Below, piece by piece: positions 33,085-45,447 of a stretch of DNA of 64,000 bases. The notes under the pieces were generated by a model. That model made no database searches. It had not been told where the DNA came from and saw nothing but the letters and a program-made list of their open reading frames with translations. Both the position numbers and the translations under genes were made by a program. Numbering within the stretch: the stretch's first letter is position 1; each line of letters starts with the position of its first letter. This stretch comes from Drosophila miranda (lineage: Eukaryota > Arthropoda > Insecta > Diptera > Drosophilidae), in NCBI RefSeq assembly GCF_003369915.1, contig NC_046674.1, forward strand, positions 24,431,657 through 24,495,656, written 5' to 3'.

Positions 33085-34845
33085 ATGTTCAAGATTAGGC
33101 AGAGGAATTGTATGCTGATTGTGACGGCCCTCGTGCTGGCGCCCTGCATTGTGATACTGATGGTGATGGCACCAGAACTATCCACCGAACAGTCGCTGAC
33201 GCAGCGCCTGGCCGAGTGCCATATGCGGCTGCAGTACCTGGAGTCCATGTACAGAGCCAGACAGGAGGACGTGGCCCTGCTCTCCCAGTACTTGGGCCAG
33301 CTGCAGGCGGGAAACGGGAGCGCGGCGAGTCCCAGTCCCCCGCCGCCACTGCCAGTGGCCAATCTGCTTGATGGACTCAGTCCTGAGGCGAGGCAACTGC
33401 TGAGGAATGCCTCGCACGCAGCGAAAGGTGGGGGATGGAATGGCACGATGGCCAGGGGCCAGAATATACGACTGCCCAACGCCTACCACTTTCTGCCCCA
33501 TCTCCTGGACGATGCGGGCTCCCTACGTCCAGCCTACCTTCAGAGCAAGGGCCGCACCGATATCAGCATCGTTCTGGGGGTCCCCACCGTGCACCGGGAA
33601 AAACAGTCCTATCTTCTGGGGACTCTGCACAATCTGATAGAGAACATGAATGAGGAGGAGCAGAACGAGACCCTTATCATTGTGTACATCGGAGAGACGG
33701 ACATCGAGGCGGTGCAGCTAATAGCCCGGCAGATAGAGACCAGCTTTGAGCAGCATGTGGAAAGCGGACTTATCGATATCATTGCGCCGGCGCCCAGCTA
33801 TTATCCCAACTTTGAGCGGCTGCGCATTACGCTGAACGATCCGCTGGAGCGGGTGAAGTGGCGAAGCAAACAGAACCTGGACTTTGCCTACCTGATGGCC
33901 TATGCCCATTCGAAGGGCACCTTCTATGTGCAGCTGGAGGATGACATCCTGACGAAGCGCCAGTTTATAACCACAATGAAAAAGTTTGCCTTGATCAAGA
34001 GCGCACTGACCAAGCCGGATCAGCCGGCCTGGTTTGTCCTGGACTTTTGCCAGCTCGGCTTCATTGGCAAGATGTTCAAGAGCGCCGAGCTGCCTTACCT
34101 GATCACCTACTTCCAGATGTTCTACAACGATAAGCCCGTCGACTGGCTGCTCACATACTTCATCGAGTCGAAGGTCTGTCGCACGGACAAGGACCAGAAG
34201 CACTGCAACCAGGAGAAGGCCAAGTACTGGCAGCACTTCCGCAAGTCTTTGTTCCAGCATATCGGCACCAGTTCCTCTTTGAAAGGAAAGGTCCAGAAGC
34301 TGAAGGACAAGCAGTTTGGCAGCAAGGTGCCGCAGTACTATGCTCACACCCACAACCCCCCGGCGCTGGTCAAGTCCAACATTGCGCCGTACAAGAACTA
34401 TCTGCTGAAGCGCGCCTATCGCGGAGAGTCCTACTTCTGGGGTCTGCTGCCGCAGCCTGGTGACCTGGTGCAGTTCGTCTTTGAGCAGCCTACGCTCCTG
34501 CGACGATACCTCTTCCGCAGCGGCAACTCCGAGCATCCCTCGGACCGGTTCTACAACACCACCGTGGAGCTGCTGCCGGCGGACACCCTTAGCGAGAACT
34601 CGTCCGTGTGGAGCAACTACAACACCACCACCGACGGTTACTTGGTAGTGGGCTCCTTTGACCACTTGGGCGTTGCCGAGGGCCTGCTGGACCCAAAAAT
34701 AGGGGCCATCAAGGAGCTGCGTCTGCATGTCCACTCCGACAGCGAGAACTGGGCCCTGCTCAGTGAAATTGAGCTGCAGGAGCTGACCGCTGATGGCAAG
34801 TCGGAGGCGAATCTGGCCAAGCCGCGCTTCGTGGCGGGCAGCTGA
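33085..34845 (+). CDS. Mgat4: Alpha-1,3-mannosyl-glycoprotein 4-beta-N-acetylglucosaminyltransferase
   Basis: This Golgi enzyme adds the beta-1,4 GlcNAc branch to the alpha-1,3 mannose arm of complex N-glycans using UDP-GlcNAc (CAZy family GT54). The CDS is one exon of 586 residues (human MGAT4A about 535). Residues 1-6 are cytoplasmic (MFKIRQ), 8-29 are a signal-anchor (CMLIVTALVLAPCIVILMVM), and a stem follows with a short coiled coil (TQRLAECHMRLQYLESMYRA) and a Ser/Pro-rich stretch. The catalytic domain starts near 150 (TDISIVLGVPTVHREKQSYL); the acidic metal/nucleotide motif is FYVQLEDDILTKR at about 290-302. The C-terminal beta-rich part ends near 586. Several N-glycosylation sequons (NGS, NAS, NGT, NTT, NSS) lie on the lumenal side. 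The ATG context CAAAATG is good, and an upstream acceptor and purine-rich leader support it. Confidence 0.93.
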   Translation: MFKIRQRNCMLIVTALVLAPCIVILMVMAPELSTEQSLTQRLAECHMRLQYLESMYRARQEDVALLSQYLGQLQAGNGSAASPSPPPPLPVANLLDGLSPEARQLLRNASHAAKGGGWNGTMARGQNIRLPNAYHFLPHLLDDAGSLRPAYLQSKGRTDISIVLGVPTVHREKQSYLLGTLHNLIENMNEEEQNETLIIVYIGETDIEAVQLIARQIETSFEQHVESGLIDIIAPAPSYYPNFERLRITLNDPLERVKWRSKQNLDFAYLMAYAHSKGTFYVQLEDDILTKRQFITTMKKFALIKSALTKPDQPAWFVLDFCQLGFIGKMFKSAELPYLITYFQMFYNDKPVDWLLTYFIESKVCRTDKDQKHCNQEKAKYWQHFRKSLFQHIGTSSSLKGKVQKLKDKQFGSKVPQYYAHTHNPPALVKSNIAPYKNYLLKRAYRGESYFWGLLPQPGDLVQFVFEQPTLLRRYLFRSGNSEHPSDRFYNTTVELLPADTLSENSSVWSNYNTTTDGYLVVGSFDHLGVAEGLLDPKIGAIKELRLHVHSDSENWALLSEIELQELTADGKSEANLAKPRFVAGS

Positions 34846-35940
34846 TTGCTGCATCGCCACAGGCAGCGTCAGGACGTGGAGGACTAACTGCTCCTGCTCC
34901 TCCTTCTGTTCCTGCTCATGCCCCTAGTCCTGTGTCTATATCTGTATATCTGTGTGTATATTTTTCGAATGATACTTTTACCCTCGATTATCTATCTCAA
35001 TGTGTAAATAATCTCCAAGCATGTAACGCTCTCTCTCTCTAAACTGTAAGCAGTCAATGGATGGGCTGGCTCATGGCATGGTCTCTCCAGATATCTCCAG
35101 CATCCCCAGAACCAATTTGTGAGTGTACCGCGAATGTCCCGAGCTTGTAGCCCTACCCCGTCCGCACCAACAGCAGTCTCTCATTGTATTCCTGCATTGT
35201 GCATCCAAATGGATTCTGTACGCTTCAAGTTCCCCTTCCAAATGTTCATACTCGTTCAGTCTCATAACTGAAGCGGATCCGTTCCGTTTACCCCCCTATT
35301 CCTAATTTATGCGAATATTATCTTATGGTTTATTCTGTTTTAGTTGTAAGTGTTAACTTGATTTTATCGGCAGATGAAAAAAAGTCCATTCCATTTAGCT
35401 TTTTTTCCATTTGCTGAAACTCATGATTGATTTAATGGCTGGCATCGATCAAAGTGTTTATTTATTGTTATATAACTTATGTTTATGTTTCCCCTTTTTC
35501 CCCACATCTCTTGCTTTCAAGAACTTCTCTAGGCACGCCTCATTCAGCTGTAGACCGCCATAGCCACATAAATATACGAGTATGTATGCATAGACCTAAT
35601 ACAAAACAACAAAAATTAAACGATTTTCTAGCATTGTTGCTTTTTTACTGTGATTTGTTAATAATTTTTGCATAAAAATGAACAAAACTTAAAAACTAAA
35701 TTATACATACATAAATACAATACATATAAATATATACATATATACATACATATACACACATTAATATTTAACGAACGCTGATTAGTTATTGTAAAAGCGA
35801 AAATTCCAAAAATGATTAAGAAACGAAAACTTATACAATCGAAATTGGTTTGATCGAATTGGAAATGCCAAATTTTTTTGATAGAATATGAAAATGAAAA
35901 GAAATAACAAGAATGATAAATATTTCAACTTAGTTCCTGT

Positions 35941-35980
35941 TGAGTAAAGAGTAACGAGTAACGAGTAACGCGTAACGAGA
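35941..35980. repeat. (GAGTAAC)n-type short tandem repeat
   Basis: Four to five imperfect GAGTAACGAGTAAC units, with one changed to CGTAACGAG, lie in AT-rich intergenic DNA. No function is seen. Confidence 0.8.
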
Positions 35981-36403
35981 ATTGTAATATATAGCGGCAA
36001 AGATACCTATGTTAAACACTTTGTTCGGGCGCCTCAGGCCCTGGAATTGTCTATTTTCGAAATATAAATACAAACATAACAAACTTTCCCTGAAACTAAT
36101 TTTGAACGCTGCTATATATGATATAACAAATAATTTAGACTGCTTTCGATAATGTGAACAAATTAAATTGCTTGATATATACACGATATACATATGTACG
36201 AGTATATATTATATATATTTTTATATATGACAACAATCAGCAACAATAATTTACAGCACTTGCGCTCCTCATATTCTCGAACAATTCGTTTTGCCAAATC
36301 TCAATTAGCAAGCTACAATAATAGTTGATAGTGGAAGTGCAAGCAAGTGGATGTTGATCAATTTCGAATTATACATTAGCTGGCATTGTACGAATAGTGT
36401 GGG

Positions 36404-36450
36404 CCCCCCCCCCCCCCCTCCCCCACACACACACACACAACACACACACA
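36404..36450. repeat. Poly-C run joined to a (CA)n microsatellite
   Basis: Fifteen consecutive C are followed by T, five more C, then (AC)n with one AAC interruption up to 36450. The C run is an obvious sequencing and slippage hazard, and the alternating purine-pyrimidine tract can adopt Z-DNA. Confidence 0.9.
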
Positions 36451-37699
36451 GCCGTTGAAAACAACTCAAAACCTAATCGACAAACAGTTTGTTGGTCTCA
36501 ACGAACAAACAAACGAACAACAAAATATGCGTGTAATATGTGTATAAGCTTAATAAATAATACAAGTATTTCAGAAAGGAAATAAGCTCAGTTTTATTAC
36601 GGGTGTTGAGGGGCGGCAAGGGTACAGCCACAGGAGCATCTTTCAGCTACCTCCCATAGCTTTCACACTGAAACAGTGTGTGTATCTTCAGTAATTACTA
36701 GAGGACCTGAAAGGACTCTGGATTCTGGACTCCCGCGACAAGTAAAAAACTTATCCAGCTGATACTGTGAGCCAAATAGCCACTGGACCTCATATTATGC
36801 TGGGGCTTGTAACTTGTTAAAAAAAAAACGAAATATAAGTGAATCTCAAATTGGAAAGCATTGGTGTTAAGGGGTTCTCTTCCTCAGTGCGTGATCCAGT
36901 TGAGAAAAGGTGGACACTGAAAGCGACAGTTGAAAGTCATTTGGCTGATCCGATGGGAATCATGATTCCTTTTAGAATTGGGCTCTCAAGCTGTTACCAT
37001 CGACTGCTCCGTGAGAGCATTTTTAAGCGATTTTGTCACCGAACTGAAAGTTCCAATCAGTTAAAGCGAGAGGGGATTAAGGATTAAATTTTTCGAATTT
37101 ATGCCAGAATATCGGCCGTCTGGCCCAAGGGGATATTGTGGTGCACAGGCTGTGTGACTCAGAGACTCGTTTCTCGGATTATTAGCTTTGGCAGTGGAGT
37201 AGCTAAACGAAGCACAGCTGATTCTAAAATTACAAAGATCGAGAGAAAGGGTATGGAGATCAAAGTTACATCATTCCATGCCTTCGCGAGCAGCACATTA
37301 TTCTGAAAGCGATAAAGTCCGAATGTCGTGTACTCGAGTTAGAAAAATTGTCAAATTTCTATTTTCTCTGGTAAAAATTCGAATTTAAATGCAAAATCCA
37401 GTGCAAGACCAGGGCATGAGAGATCAGCGATAGTGTTATATACAGGCACGTAGGGTAGAGCGAGAGAGGGCACTTAAATTTGTGAGAGCCGAGTCAAAGA
37501 AGACAGAAGATAGTGAAGCTGCGATCCCGTATGAAGGAGTAAGCGAGAGAAAGCGACGCTTACCAACGACGATCGGGGCTATCTTTGTCACGTCCAAGCT
37601 TTCAGCTCTCCAGGTGTCCGCGACGCGATCACAAAGTCGTCAAACAGTCATTCAAAATAAAACAACAACTGTTGCTGCCTCGCTTCCCTCCCACGAGGA

Positions 37700-37955
37700 A
37701 GACTGAGAGAGAATGAGTCAGCGCTTGGAAGGGGGTTCCGTAGACACGGAAAATATTTACTTAACTCTGGCTATAATAATGATCCGCTCTGATCCAGATT
37801 CGGCCATCTGGTAGATATGATAATTCTCTATGATTCCCAGCTTTCGGCTTTCTCGTATCTTTGGTTGCTATAGCTCTTATAGTCTCTGAGAACTAGGCGT
37901 CAAACAGACAGACATGGCTCGTCTCGGTTGTTGATGCTGATCGAAAATATGGGGT
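37700..37955 (-). repeat. Dispersed intergenic repeat, copy 3 (reversed)
   Basis: Reverse-complement blocks of the family are visible: AATGATCCGCTCTGATCCAG, ATTCGGCCATCTGGTAGATA, ATGATTCCCAGCTTTCGG, and AACAGACAGACATGGCTCGT then GTTGATGCTGATCGAAAATAT. They match copies at 604-1115 and 30385-31275 read in the opposite direction. The copy is truncated relative to copy 1. Confidence 0.65.
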
Positions 37956-38874
37956 TGGAAACGATCGCTACCCAAATTCACCACGAAAGTAGAATATCCC
38001 TAATCTCTTCCCCTGCAGTACGGGCCTTCGATGACTCACCAGTAAATATAAATTTGGCTCTGACTGGCACTTCCACCGCACTTCCAGTGTGCTGACATTT
38101 ACGGCTGGTGACGGTTCGAGGGTGATTCCCCTGTATCCTAGGCAAGGCCTAGCCCGAAGCGCCTTTACGCCAGTCCAAGTGTACAACTCTGTAACACCCG
38201 ATGGCTGACGGCCCGGGAAGTATTAGAAAACCAATCCTTTTTGGAATCGGCTCTACAAAGACCGACAAAGTTATACAGCTATGCCTTCGCGTGATCTTCT
38301 AATTCCATTTCGTCTCGCTGAAAACATAATTTCTTGAAGCTGTTGGCCATATATTCTTAGTGGAAACGGAACCATGGAAGAGGCCAAGTCTGACTTGGTG
38401 GAGCTACGCGCACATTTGTATTTTATACATATTTATACATACATTTGTTTGATTTGATTTGATTTCGAATACGTTTTATTGATTGACAATATCATTGATA
38501 GTATAATATGTATATATATATAGATAGTGGTTTGAAACGCTTGACAATATTCAATAAACATCACGATCGCCTCACCATTCGTTTTGGTTCGAAGCAGACA
38601 TTCCATGTAACAGTAATAGGGACAAAAATACAATACAAATTTCAAAATGGTTTCGATATTCCTCAAATACTTTGCTCTCTCCTCGCATTGCTTGCAACAA
38701 TGTCGGATTACTATATGTATGCTCCATGCTCCTCGTAGCTGTGGGTGAGAGCGCATGCATAGTTGAATAGTTGTATAAATACTCGATTTGATTACAGTAT
38801 GGGGTTAGGGGGGGTTATTTGTAGGCATATTACGCCGTGCAGCTGCTCAATTGGTTCGGTTCTGGTTCAGTCAT

Positions 38875-41800
38875 TTATTTAAGTTTCCAGAGTGCATCCA
38901 ATTCGTTTAGAGGATCCTTGGTCTCCTGCTGTTCCTTGGCGTTGACCTGCGGTGCCATTTTCATTTGATATGAGGTCATGATGCCACCTGTGGGACACAA
39001 ACAATTAGATTTCTGCTTGATGTGGGTTGGAATGTCGGCGGGCACTTACGCTGGTTGAGCACGTTGTGGGCATTGCAGAGCACGATTTGCATGGCCTGCT
39101 CCAGGATGGCCGAGTCCCGCAGCGAATTCTGACGCTGGGCACAAATGCGGGACCAAACATCAACCACATCTGGTGGGGAGAAGGCACATTAATCCACAAT
39201 CTACAGCTAATTATTTCCCCCCCGAACTCAAACTCACTTATCAGAGTGGGTTGCTTGCTCTGAGTGGCTATCAGGGCGCAGACGCCGATGACCACCATCT
39301 CGGAGCGCTCTGAGCCCGTCAAACAGCTCATGATCAGGGGCGAACTGGGTGCACTGGCTGCCTGGCAGCGCTGCCGATGTGTGTCCAACGAGTTCTCGGC
39401 TATGCCCAACAGTTGAGCGCAGGACCTAGATTGATAAATACTGATAAGTCCCACTCAGAGGGGGAGTAGTGCCAAGTACTTACCCCTTGGTCCACTGCTT
39501 CAGCTGCAGCAGCGACAGCTCCAGGACAGGATCAGCCCCATGCATGGACAGCCTCAGCTGATACTCGGAGCAGTGGCTGAGCTGCTGCAGCTTCACACAG
39601 GTCACCGTGTAGTCATCGTAGTGAGTGGGCTGATCCAAAGCCTGCGGCCAAAACGGATCGAAGAGCTGCAGGACAGAGCAGAGTTAGTGAAGGACATACA
39701 TGGTGGTGGACAAGTCCCACCTCATTTGTGGTATGCAGACAGACCACCGTGCGCGACTTCTCCGACCAGATCATGGACCAGAAATCGTTGATCGTATTGG
39801 CCTGGGGCGTCTGAGCAATGATGAAGTTGGGACATCTGGCGCTCAAGTTCTGGCAGGGATATTAAGGGGATCGATCTTAGTGGAAAGGGAAAGGGAATAC
39901 TGACAACAGCAACACACCTTCATGTAGGCCGCATTGATGTAGTCATCTGTCTGCTTGTCCAGCTTCACGCGCGCATGGTCGAAGGGCAGACAGTCCAAGG
40001 AGCGATTCTTTTCTGGGAACAGCTTGGCAATGGTCGTTGATCGCTTGCCACTGGCACTCTCCTTGTCCAGCATCTGCTGCAGCTCGTGCCACTTGGCCCC
40101 CAGCTGGGTCTTGCCGTTGAGCATCTTAACGTGCAGATTCTCCAGCAGCTTCTCGTAGCTCTCCACCTCTTTCTGGAAATATTTGGTGGTCTTCTCGTCG
40201 GTGAACCTTTCGGATTGGAATGCAAAGTTATTAGGATGTCCATTGGCGGCAGGCTTGGGCCTGGGTTGCTTCTCGCTGCTGACGGAATGTGTGAGCGAGA
40301 CAGAGTCCCAATCAAAGTTATCAAGCGAACTCAGATCCGAGCAGTTTGAGAGATTGTCCAGGCTGGTTGTCCTTGCCGGCGGAGCTACTGGAGATGAGAC
40401 TGCTGCTGGGGCTGGGGCTGGGGCTGGGGCCGGGGCCGGGGCTGTGGCTGTTGCTGCTACTGAAACTGTAGGAGGTGATGTCTCAGGGGATGTTTCAGGG
40501 GGAGCAACAGGCTGAAACAGATTACATGGATAGTCACTCGTTTTTAAGGGATTCCATCTCATACGCATACCTCCACAGTGCTCTCCGTTTTGATGGGTGC
40601 CGACACCTGGCTGCCTGGCGGAGTTCCACCAGCCACCACCTGAGGCTGCAGCAGGGGCTGCGGCAACATCGGAGGCGGCACAGCAACAGAGCAATCTATA
40701 TCCAGGTCGCTCAACAGGTCAACATTGCTGGGAGCAACAGCAACAGCAGCAGCAGCCGCAGCAGCAGCAGCATCCTTGGCCGCGGCCGAAGAGGCGTAGG
40801 GCGCACTACTGGTGGTCGTCTGAGTGTTGGCAATGCTGGTGGCTCCGCTCTGCATGTAAATGGAACCCGATGGACGCGGCGTAGGCTTCGGGGTGGGCTG
40901 CTGCTGCTGCTGTGGTTGCGATTCAGGGACTCCTCCGATGTGCTCGCTCATGGAATGATGGCCGTAGGGTGGCGTATAGTAATTGGATGCGTCTGCTCCT
41001 CCTCCCGGCTGCTGAGGAGCTGCTTCATTGGCAGCTGTGGCTCTGTCTGGGCCTGTGGCTGTGCCTGTGCCTGCTCCCGCCTTGGTGTGCGAAACAATGG
41101 GCGACTGAGGGGGGAAATCGTGAATATAAATTGATGTGGAAGGGGGTCTACTGCGACGACTGTACTCACATCGAATCCTGTGGCTGGATTACTGCGATTG
41201 GCACTCTCCGAGTCCGTAGTCCCAACCACGGCTGCCTGCTGCTTTCCACTCTGGCTGAACTGATAGTTCAGCGAGCCCTGCGGCTTGGAGATGTTCTCCT
41301 GCTGGTAGCCACTGCTGTACTCGTAGGCGCCTGTCTGCGGATTGTAGCTGTAGCCAGGATGGTTGGAGTAGCTGATGTACGTGGGAGCGGGCGCTGCTGC
41401 GGGAGCGGGAGCTGGAGTGGGAGCTGGAGCTGGACTGGAGGCTACCGGAGGATTGGAAGCGGTGGCAGCAGCTGGAGCCGGAGCAGCAGTCGCGGGATAT
41501 ACTGCCGCTTGGAGATCACCGTATTGCTGGGGGTACTGCTGGGATGCTGTCACCGAAGGACCCGGCGAGGATTGGTGTCCCGCCGTGGATCGGGGGGATG
41601 CCTGGACAGCCTGCGATGGATACAGCGAGGGTTGTTGAGGCCCATAGCCCATGGCTGTCTGCTGCTGCGCAAGATATCCGGAGGGTTGCTGAGAATATAC
41701 CATCGGCTGCTGCGGTGTCTGCGACTGGGACTGGGGATATCCCGGGGGCTGCGGCTGCTGCTGCTGGGGCGTCTGGGCATGAGGATAACCAGTGGTTGGT

Positions 41801-44800
41801 TGCGGTGCCTGGGATTGGTGATATCCTGGGGGCTGCTGCTGCTGAGGATAGCCAGCGGTAGGTTGATGCTGGAGCGTCTGGGACTGCGACTGCGACTGGG
41901 CATATCCAGCAAGCTGTTGCTGGGGCGTCTGTGATGGGGGATATCCCGTGGACTGATGAGGTGAAGCATAATTCATGGCCTGCTGAGGCTGCTGAGCAGA
42001 AGGATATCCCGACGAGGGCTGGTGATAGGCCTCTGACGATTGAGGCGGATACATCGAGGCAGGGTGTGGGTAACCTCCTCCTCCCGTTTGATAGCCCGCC
42101 GAAGGAGCGGGATTGACCACGTACGGGGCCTGCAGCGAAGCTGGTATCTCGCCAGGATTCGAGCTCGATGATGTGGCCACATACAGGGGCTGCTGGTAGT
42201 TGAATCCCTGCGCGTTGGACGCAGCTGGAGCTGCGTAGGGCTGCGGAGGCTGCAAGGGCACTGCAGCATTCGGATTGTAGTTGTAGTTGTAGGCCGATCC
42301 CGACACCGATCCCACCTGACTGCCGTCCTGCGACTGCTGCAAATTGAGCTGCCCCATGGCCCCGTGGAGTGTCTGCGAGTTGGGCGAAGGCTGCGCCTTG
42401 TAGGCCGGCGGAGCGATGTTCTGCTGCTGCTGCTGGTACATGGGATTCGTGTAGCCCGCCGCACTGGGATCGTAGTACTGCTGCTGCTGCAGGCTGTACG
42501 GCGGCGGGGGCTCGTTCGGCGGAGCCGTCGCATAGGCAGAGCACGCCGCCTGCGTGGGATTCTCCGAGCCCACAGGCACTGGACGCACTGTGTGCACATA
42601 GGAGGAAGCTGCTGCTGCTGCTGCTGCTGCTGCGGGAGTAGCAATTGTGGCATCCGGAGTGAGCACCATGCCGGAGGCAATGCTGGCCGCGGTGGCTCCC
42701 TTCGCCTTGAGGTAGTCCCGTAGCTTTGGTGTCCCCACTCCTACTCCTACTCCTCCTCCTGCTCCCCCTCCACCATTGACCGCTGGCGGCACTTCTGCTG
42801 CGGATTTGCTGGGCGTGACGGCGGCCCTGACGCTCTGCATTCTCTGCTGCCGCTCCTCCGACTGCACGTCGCGGGCGGACTTGAAGCGGCTGAGCAGCTT
42901 TTGGATATTGCCCGCCAGCTTCTTGTAGAACTCCAGGCCCTTGGCGGACTTGGCCAGCAGATCCTCGTACACATCGTAGGAGGCTGCCAGCGAGCTGTAG
43001 AAGTGCTCCCGCTTCTGCTTGACGTCCTGGAGGGTCTTCAGCACGGGCGCGGCCTTGGCGTAGTTCTCGGTGAGCGCCTGAAGAATGTTCTGCTGGGCCA
43101 GCAGGTTCTGGTCCAGCAGCTGGGTGATCCTTTCGTGCTTGGCCATCTCCGCGACGAACAGGGCCTGCAGCCCTTCCTGCCGCCCTCCCCCGTGCGCAAT
43201 GACCTTGCCCGTGATGTCGTCCTCGTTTATTGCTATGCGGAGGTCCGCATGGAACTGGGCGCGCTGGGCCTTCATCTCGTTGACCTTGTTGAGGACCAGC
43301 TTCACATCCTTGAAGATCTCCGCGGTGTTCAGCTCGGAGCTGAGCTTGGGCATCAGCTGCTGGATCTCCTGAAGGGGACGGGCCAGGATCTTCAGGTTGT
43401 TCACGTGCAGGCTCATGGCCTTCCGCAGGGTGTTGTTGGACTCCCCGGCCCGGGCATGGGCCTCGCTGTACTTCTGAAACTCCCGCGTCAGCTCGGTGAT
43501 GTGGGCATTGGGTGTGCGCTGGACACCGCTGGCCGCCTGGAACTCCCTCTCCGCCCTGGCCTCCTCCTCGAGCATGTGCGTCAGCTCGCCGAGATTCGAC
43601 TCCACGTCGGTGGTGATCTCGGCCAGCTGCGACATGGCCTCGATCAGGTCGCTGATCGCCGTCTTGTTCGCGTGCAAGGCGGCGCAGCGGTCCACGATCC
43701 CCTGGGGTAGCTTGTTGGCCTGCTCCTCGTTGATGTTCAGGTTGTCGAGGGTGAGGGAGCTCATGTAGCTCTCCAGCTGGGCGTCCTTCTCCTCCAGCAG
43801 GGCCCCGTACTTGCGCAGCAACTTGGCCTTCTCCTCGCTGTACATGGAACTGGCCTCGTGCGCCTTCATGGGCACCAGGCGGGCAAAGATGTCCGCCCCG
43901 GCGTACTCCTCATCGGTCACCTGGAAGCCAATGCCATTCACCAGGTTGGCCCCCTGCACAGCGGCAATGGTGGACAGCTCTGGCACGGCCTCGTGGTAGA
44001 TGAACTCGTTCTCGTTTTTGGCATTCTTGCGCTTCGCCTCCACCACGTCTGCGGTGAAGCTGAGGGACTCATTGATCTCCTTTTGATCGGGCAGCCCCTT
44101 GGACTCTTTGCGGGCCTCCTCCAGCTTATCCCAGCTGGCCTGGAATGCAATTTATGGGTTATATAGTCAGTCTAGAGGGAGCTCTAGGTACCCACCTGGT
44201 AGAGCGTTACGCGCTCGCCCATTTGGCGCTTCTCCTCCGCGTTCTGGCCCTGGTACAGGTAGAGGATGCAGTTCAGATAGTTTATCTTGAAGCGCACGTA
44301 TTTCTTCCACAGCTTGTAGACAGAGGCGTTGATGACCTGGGCCACAGGACCATCGTCGCCTCCGGTGAGTAGAGCTGCCAGTGCGGCACCGTAGTAGACA
44401 ACAATCTGGGCCGTCACTTTGGCCACAATGTGCGGCTTGCGGTTGTCGATCAGGGACTTCTCCAGAATGCACTCCTGCGCCTGGGCGAGGCACACCTGCT
44501 GCTGGTAGACCAGCAGCTCGGTGGTCATGAAGTCGCCGCCATTGTTCACATTCGCATAGCGTTCCCGCAGCTCATTATAGGCCCAGGCCGCGGCCTGGAA
44601 GTCAGTGCACGCCATTTTCATGCCATCGACATCGCCGCGCATCGCCGAGGCCCCCGATTGGGTGTGGGAGGCAGCGATGTTGAAGAGTACAGCTGCCCGC
44701 TCGAAACGTATATCGGTGACCTCGTGCACGGTACTGTGGTGGAGGTCCTTCCAGGTGAAGGTGAAGATCCCCTTGTCGGCCAGCTGGGGGAAGCGATTCT

Positions 44801-45346
44801 GCAGGGCGTGAAGCTGGCAGTAGTAGCGCTTCATCACGGGTGCTCCATCCTTGGTGGTGCGCATGGCCTGATTCCGCAGAATTTCGAGAGCATGCACCTC
44901 CTTTGAATATGCCTCGGGATCCTCATGATAGAACTCGGCTATATACTGTGGGGGGGGAATAAGACGGGCAGATCAATTATTTGCTTATGACTCGGCTCAC
45001 GGGTTTGTTTTCCCTCTGCCCACAATTCTGGGAGGGCTAATCAGACGATGACTCAGCTCAGAGTGCACATAACAATGGCAGGCCAATGCACAGGCAGAGT
45101 GGCAGAGGGGCAGTGTGGCGGAGGGGCTGTCTGCCGACTTTTTACCAGCTGCAGCGCAGTTATTTCGTTTCTCGAAAGATTCTTGCAATTTTTAGGGGAG
45201 TCTATTGTTGCTATTGTTGCTGCTCTCTCTCCATTTTCGGCTCTCTTTTCTTGGGTCATTACCTTCTTCAGGGGCGCAAAGGAGGTGCCCTCCGGGCTGG
45301 ATTTTAGGGCAAACCATAGCATATGCAGGCGTGGCACAGCTTCCAT
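38875..45346 (-). CDS. mop: Myopic, HD-PTP/PTPN23 orthologue (BRO1 domain, inactive PTP domain)
   Basis: Mop is an ESCRT-associated endosomal scaffold that promotes sorting and signalling of receptors such as EGFR. Exons: 45263-45346, 44196-44945, 41170-44139, 40571-41104, 39918-40511, 39721-39849, 39484-39665, 39238-39425, 39050-39169, 38875-38987; phases all agree (1887 residues). It begins MEAVPRLHMLWFALK, as HD-PTP does. Order: BRO1 domain (1 to about 370), V-shaped coiled coil (about 370-720), a Pro/Gln/Tyr-rich region with many GYP/SGY repeats (about 740-1240), acidic and polyA/polyQ segments, then a PTP-like domain (about 1560-1850). The PTP signature is degenerate: the Cys loop reads MSCLTGSERSE (Cys1782, Gly and Arg kept, preceding His replaced by Ser) and the WPD loop reads WTKGS, so catalysis is unlikely. 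A Motif 1 site sits about 100 bases upstream of the ATG. Confidence 0.95.
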
Positions 45347-45447
45347 GGTGAGTCCGCCTCTCTGCCTTTTTAGTCAGTGTATAATTACAATTAATTGTTT
45401 GCTTTGCAAGTAAAATTTAAACAAAAACAACAGGAGTAGATTCTGTC

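Larger units (their letters stand above)
34846..38874. other. Mgat4 3' region, intergenic DNA and mop 3' UTR
   Basis: There is no supportable gene in these 4 kb. The left part is Mgat4 3' UTR, with several AATAAA/ATTAAA-like hexamers but no single obvious end. It contains AT microsatellites at 35705-35760, a (GAGTAAC)n short tandem at 35941-35980, a C15/(CA)n tract at 36404-36450, and a reversed copy of the dispersed repeat at 37700-37955. The right end, from about 38470 where TTTATT gives a minus-strand AATAAA, to 38874 is probably mop 3' UTR. Confidence 0.5.

Noticed and set aside
33718..34860. 380-codon minus-strand frame over Mgat4
   Set aside because: It is antisense to the conserved GT54 coding exon, with Leu/Val/Gln-rich nonsense composition.
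40475..41934. Long plus-strand frames of 219 and 340 codons
   Set aside because: They are shadows of the mop Pro/Gln-rich exons, with repetitive Leu/Gly/Ser-rich sequence and no start context.
41516..42680. 342- and 235-codon minus-strand frames in mop
   Set aside because: They share the strand but not the frame of the mop exon at 41170-44139, whose frame continues the BRO1 domain.
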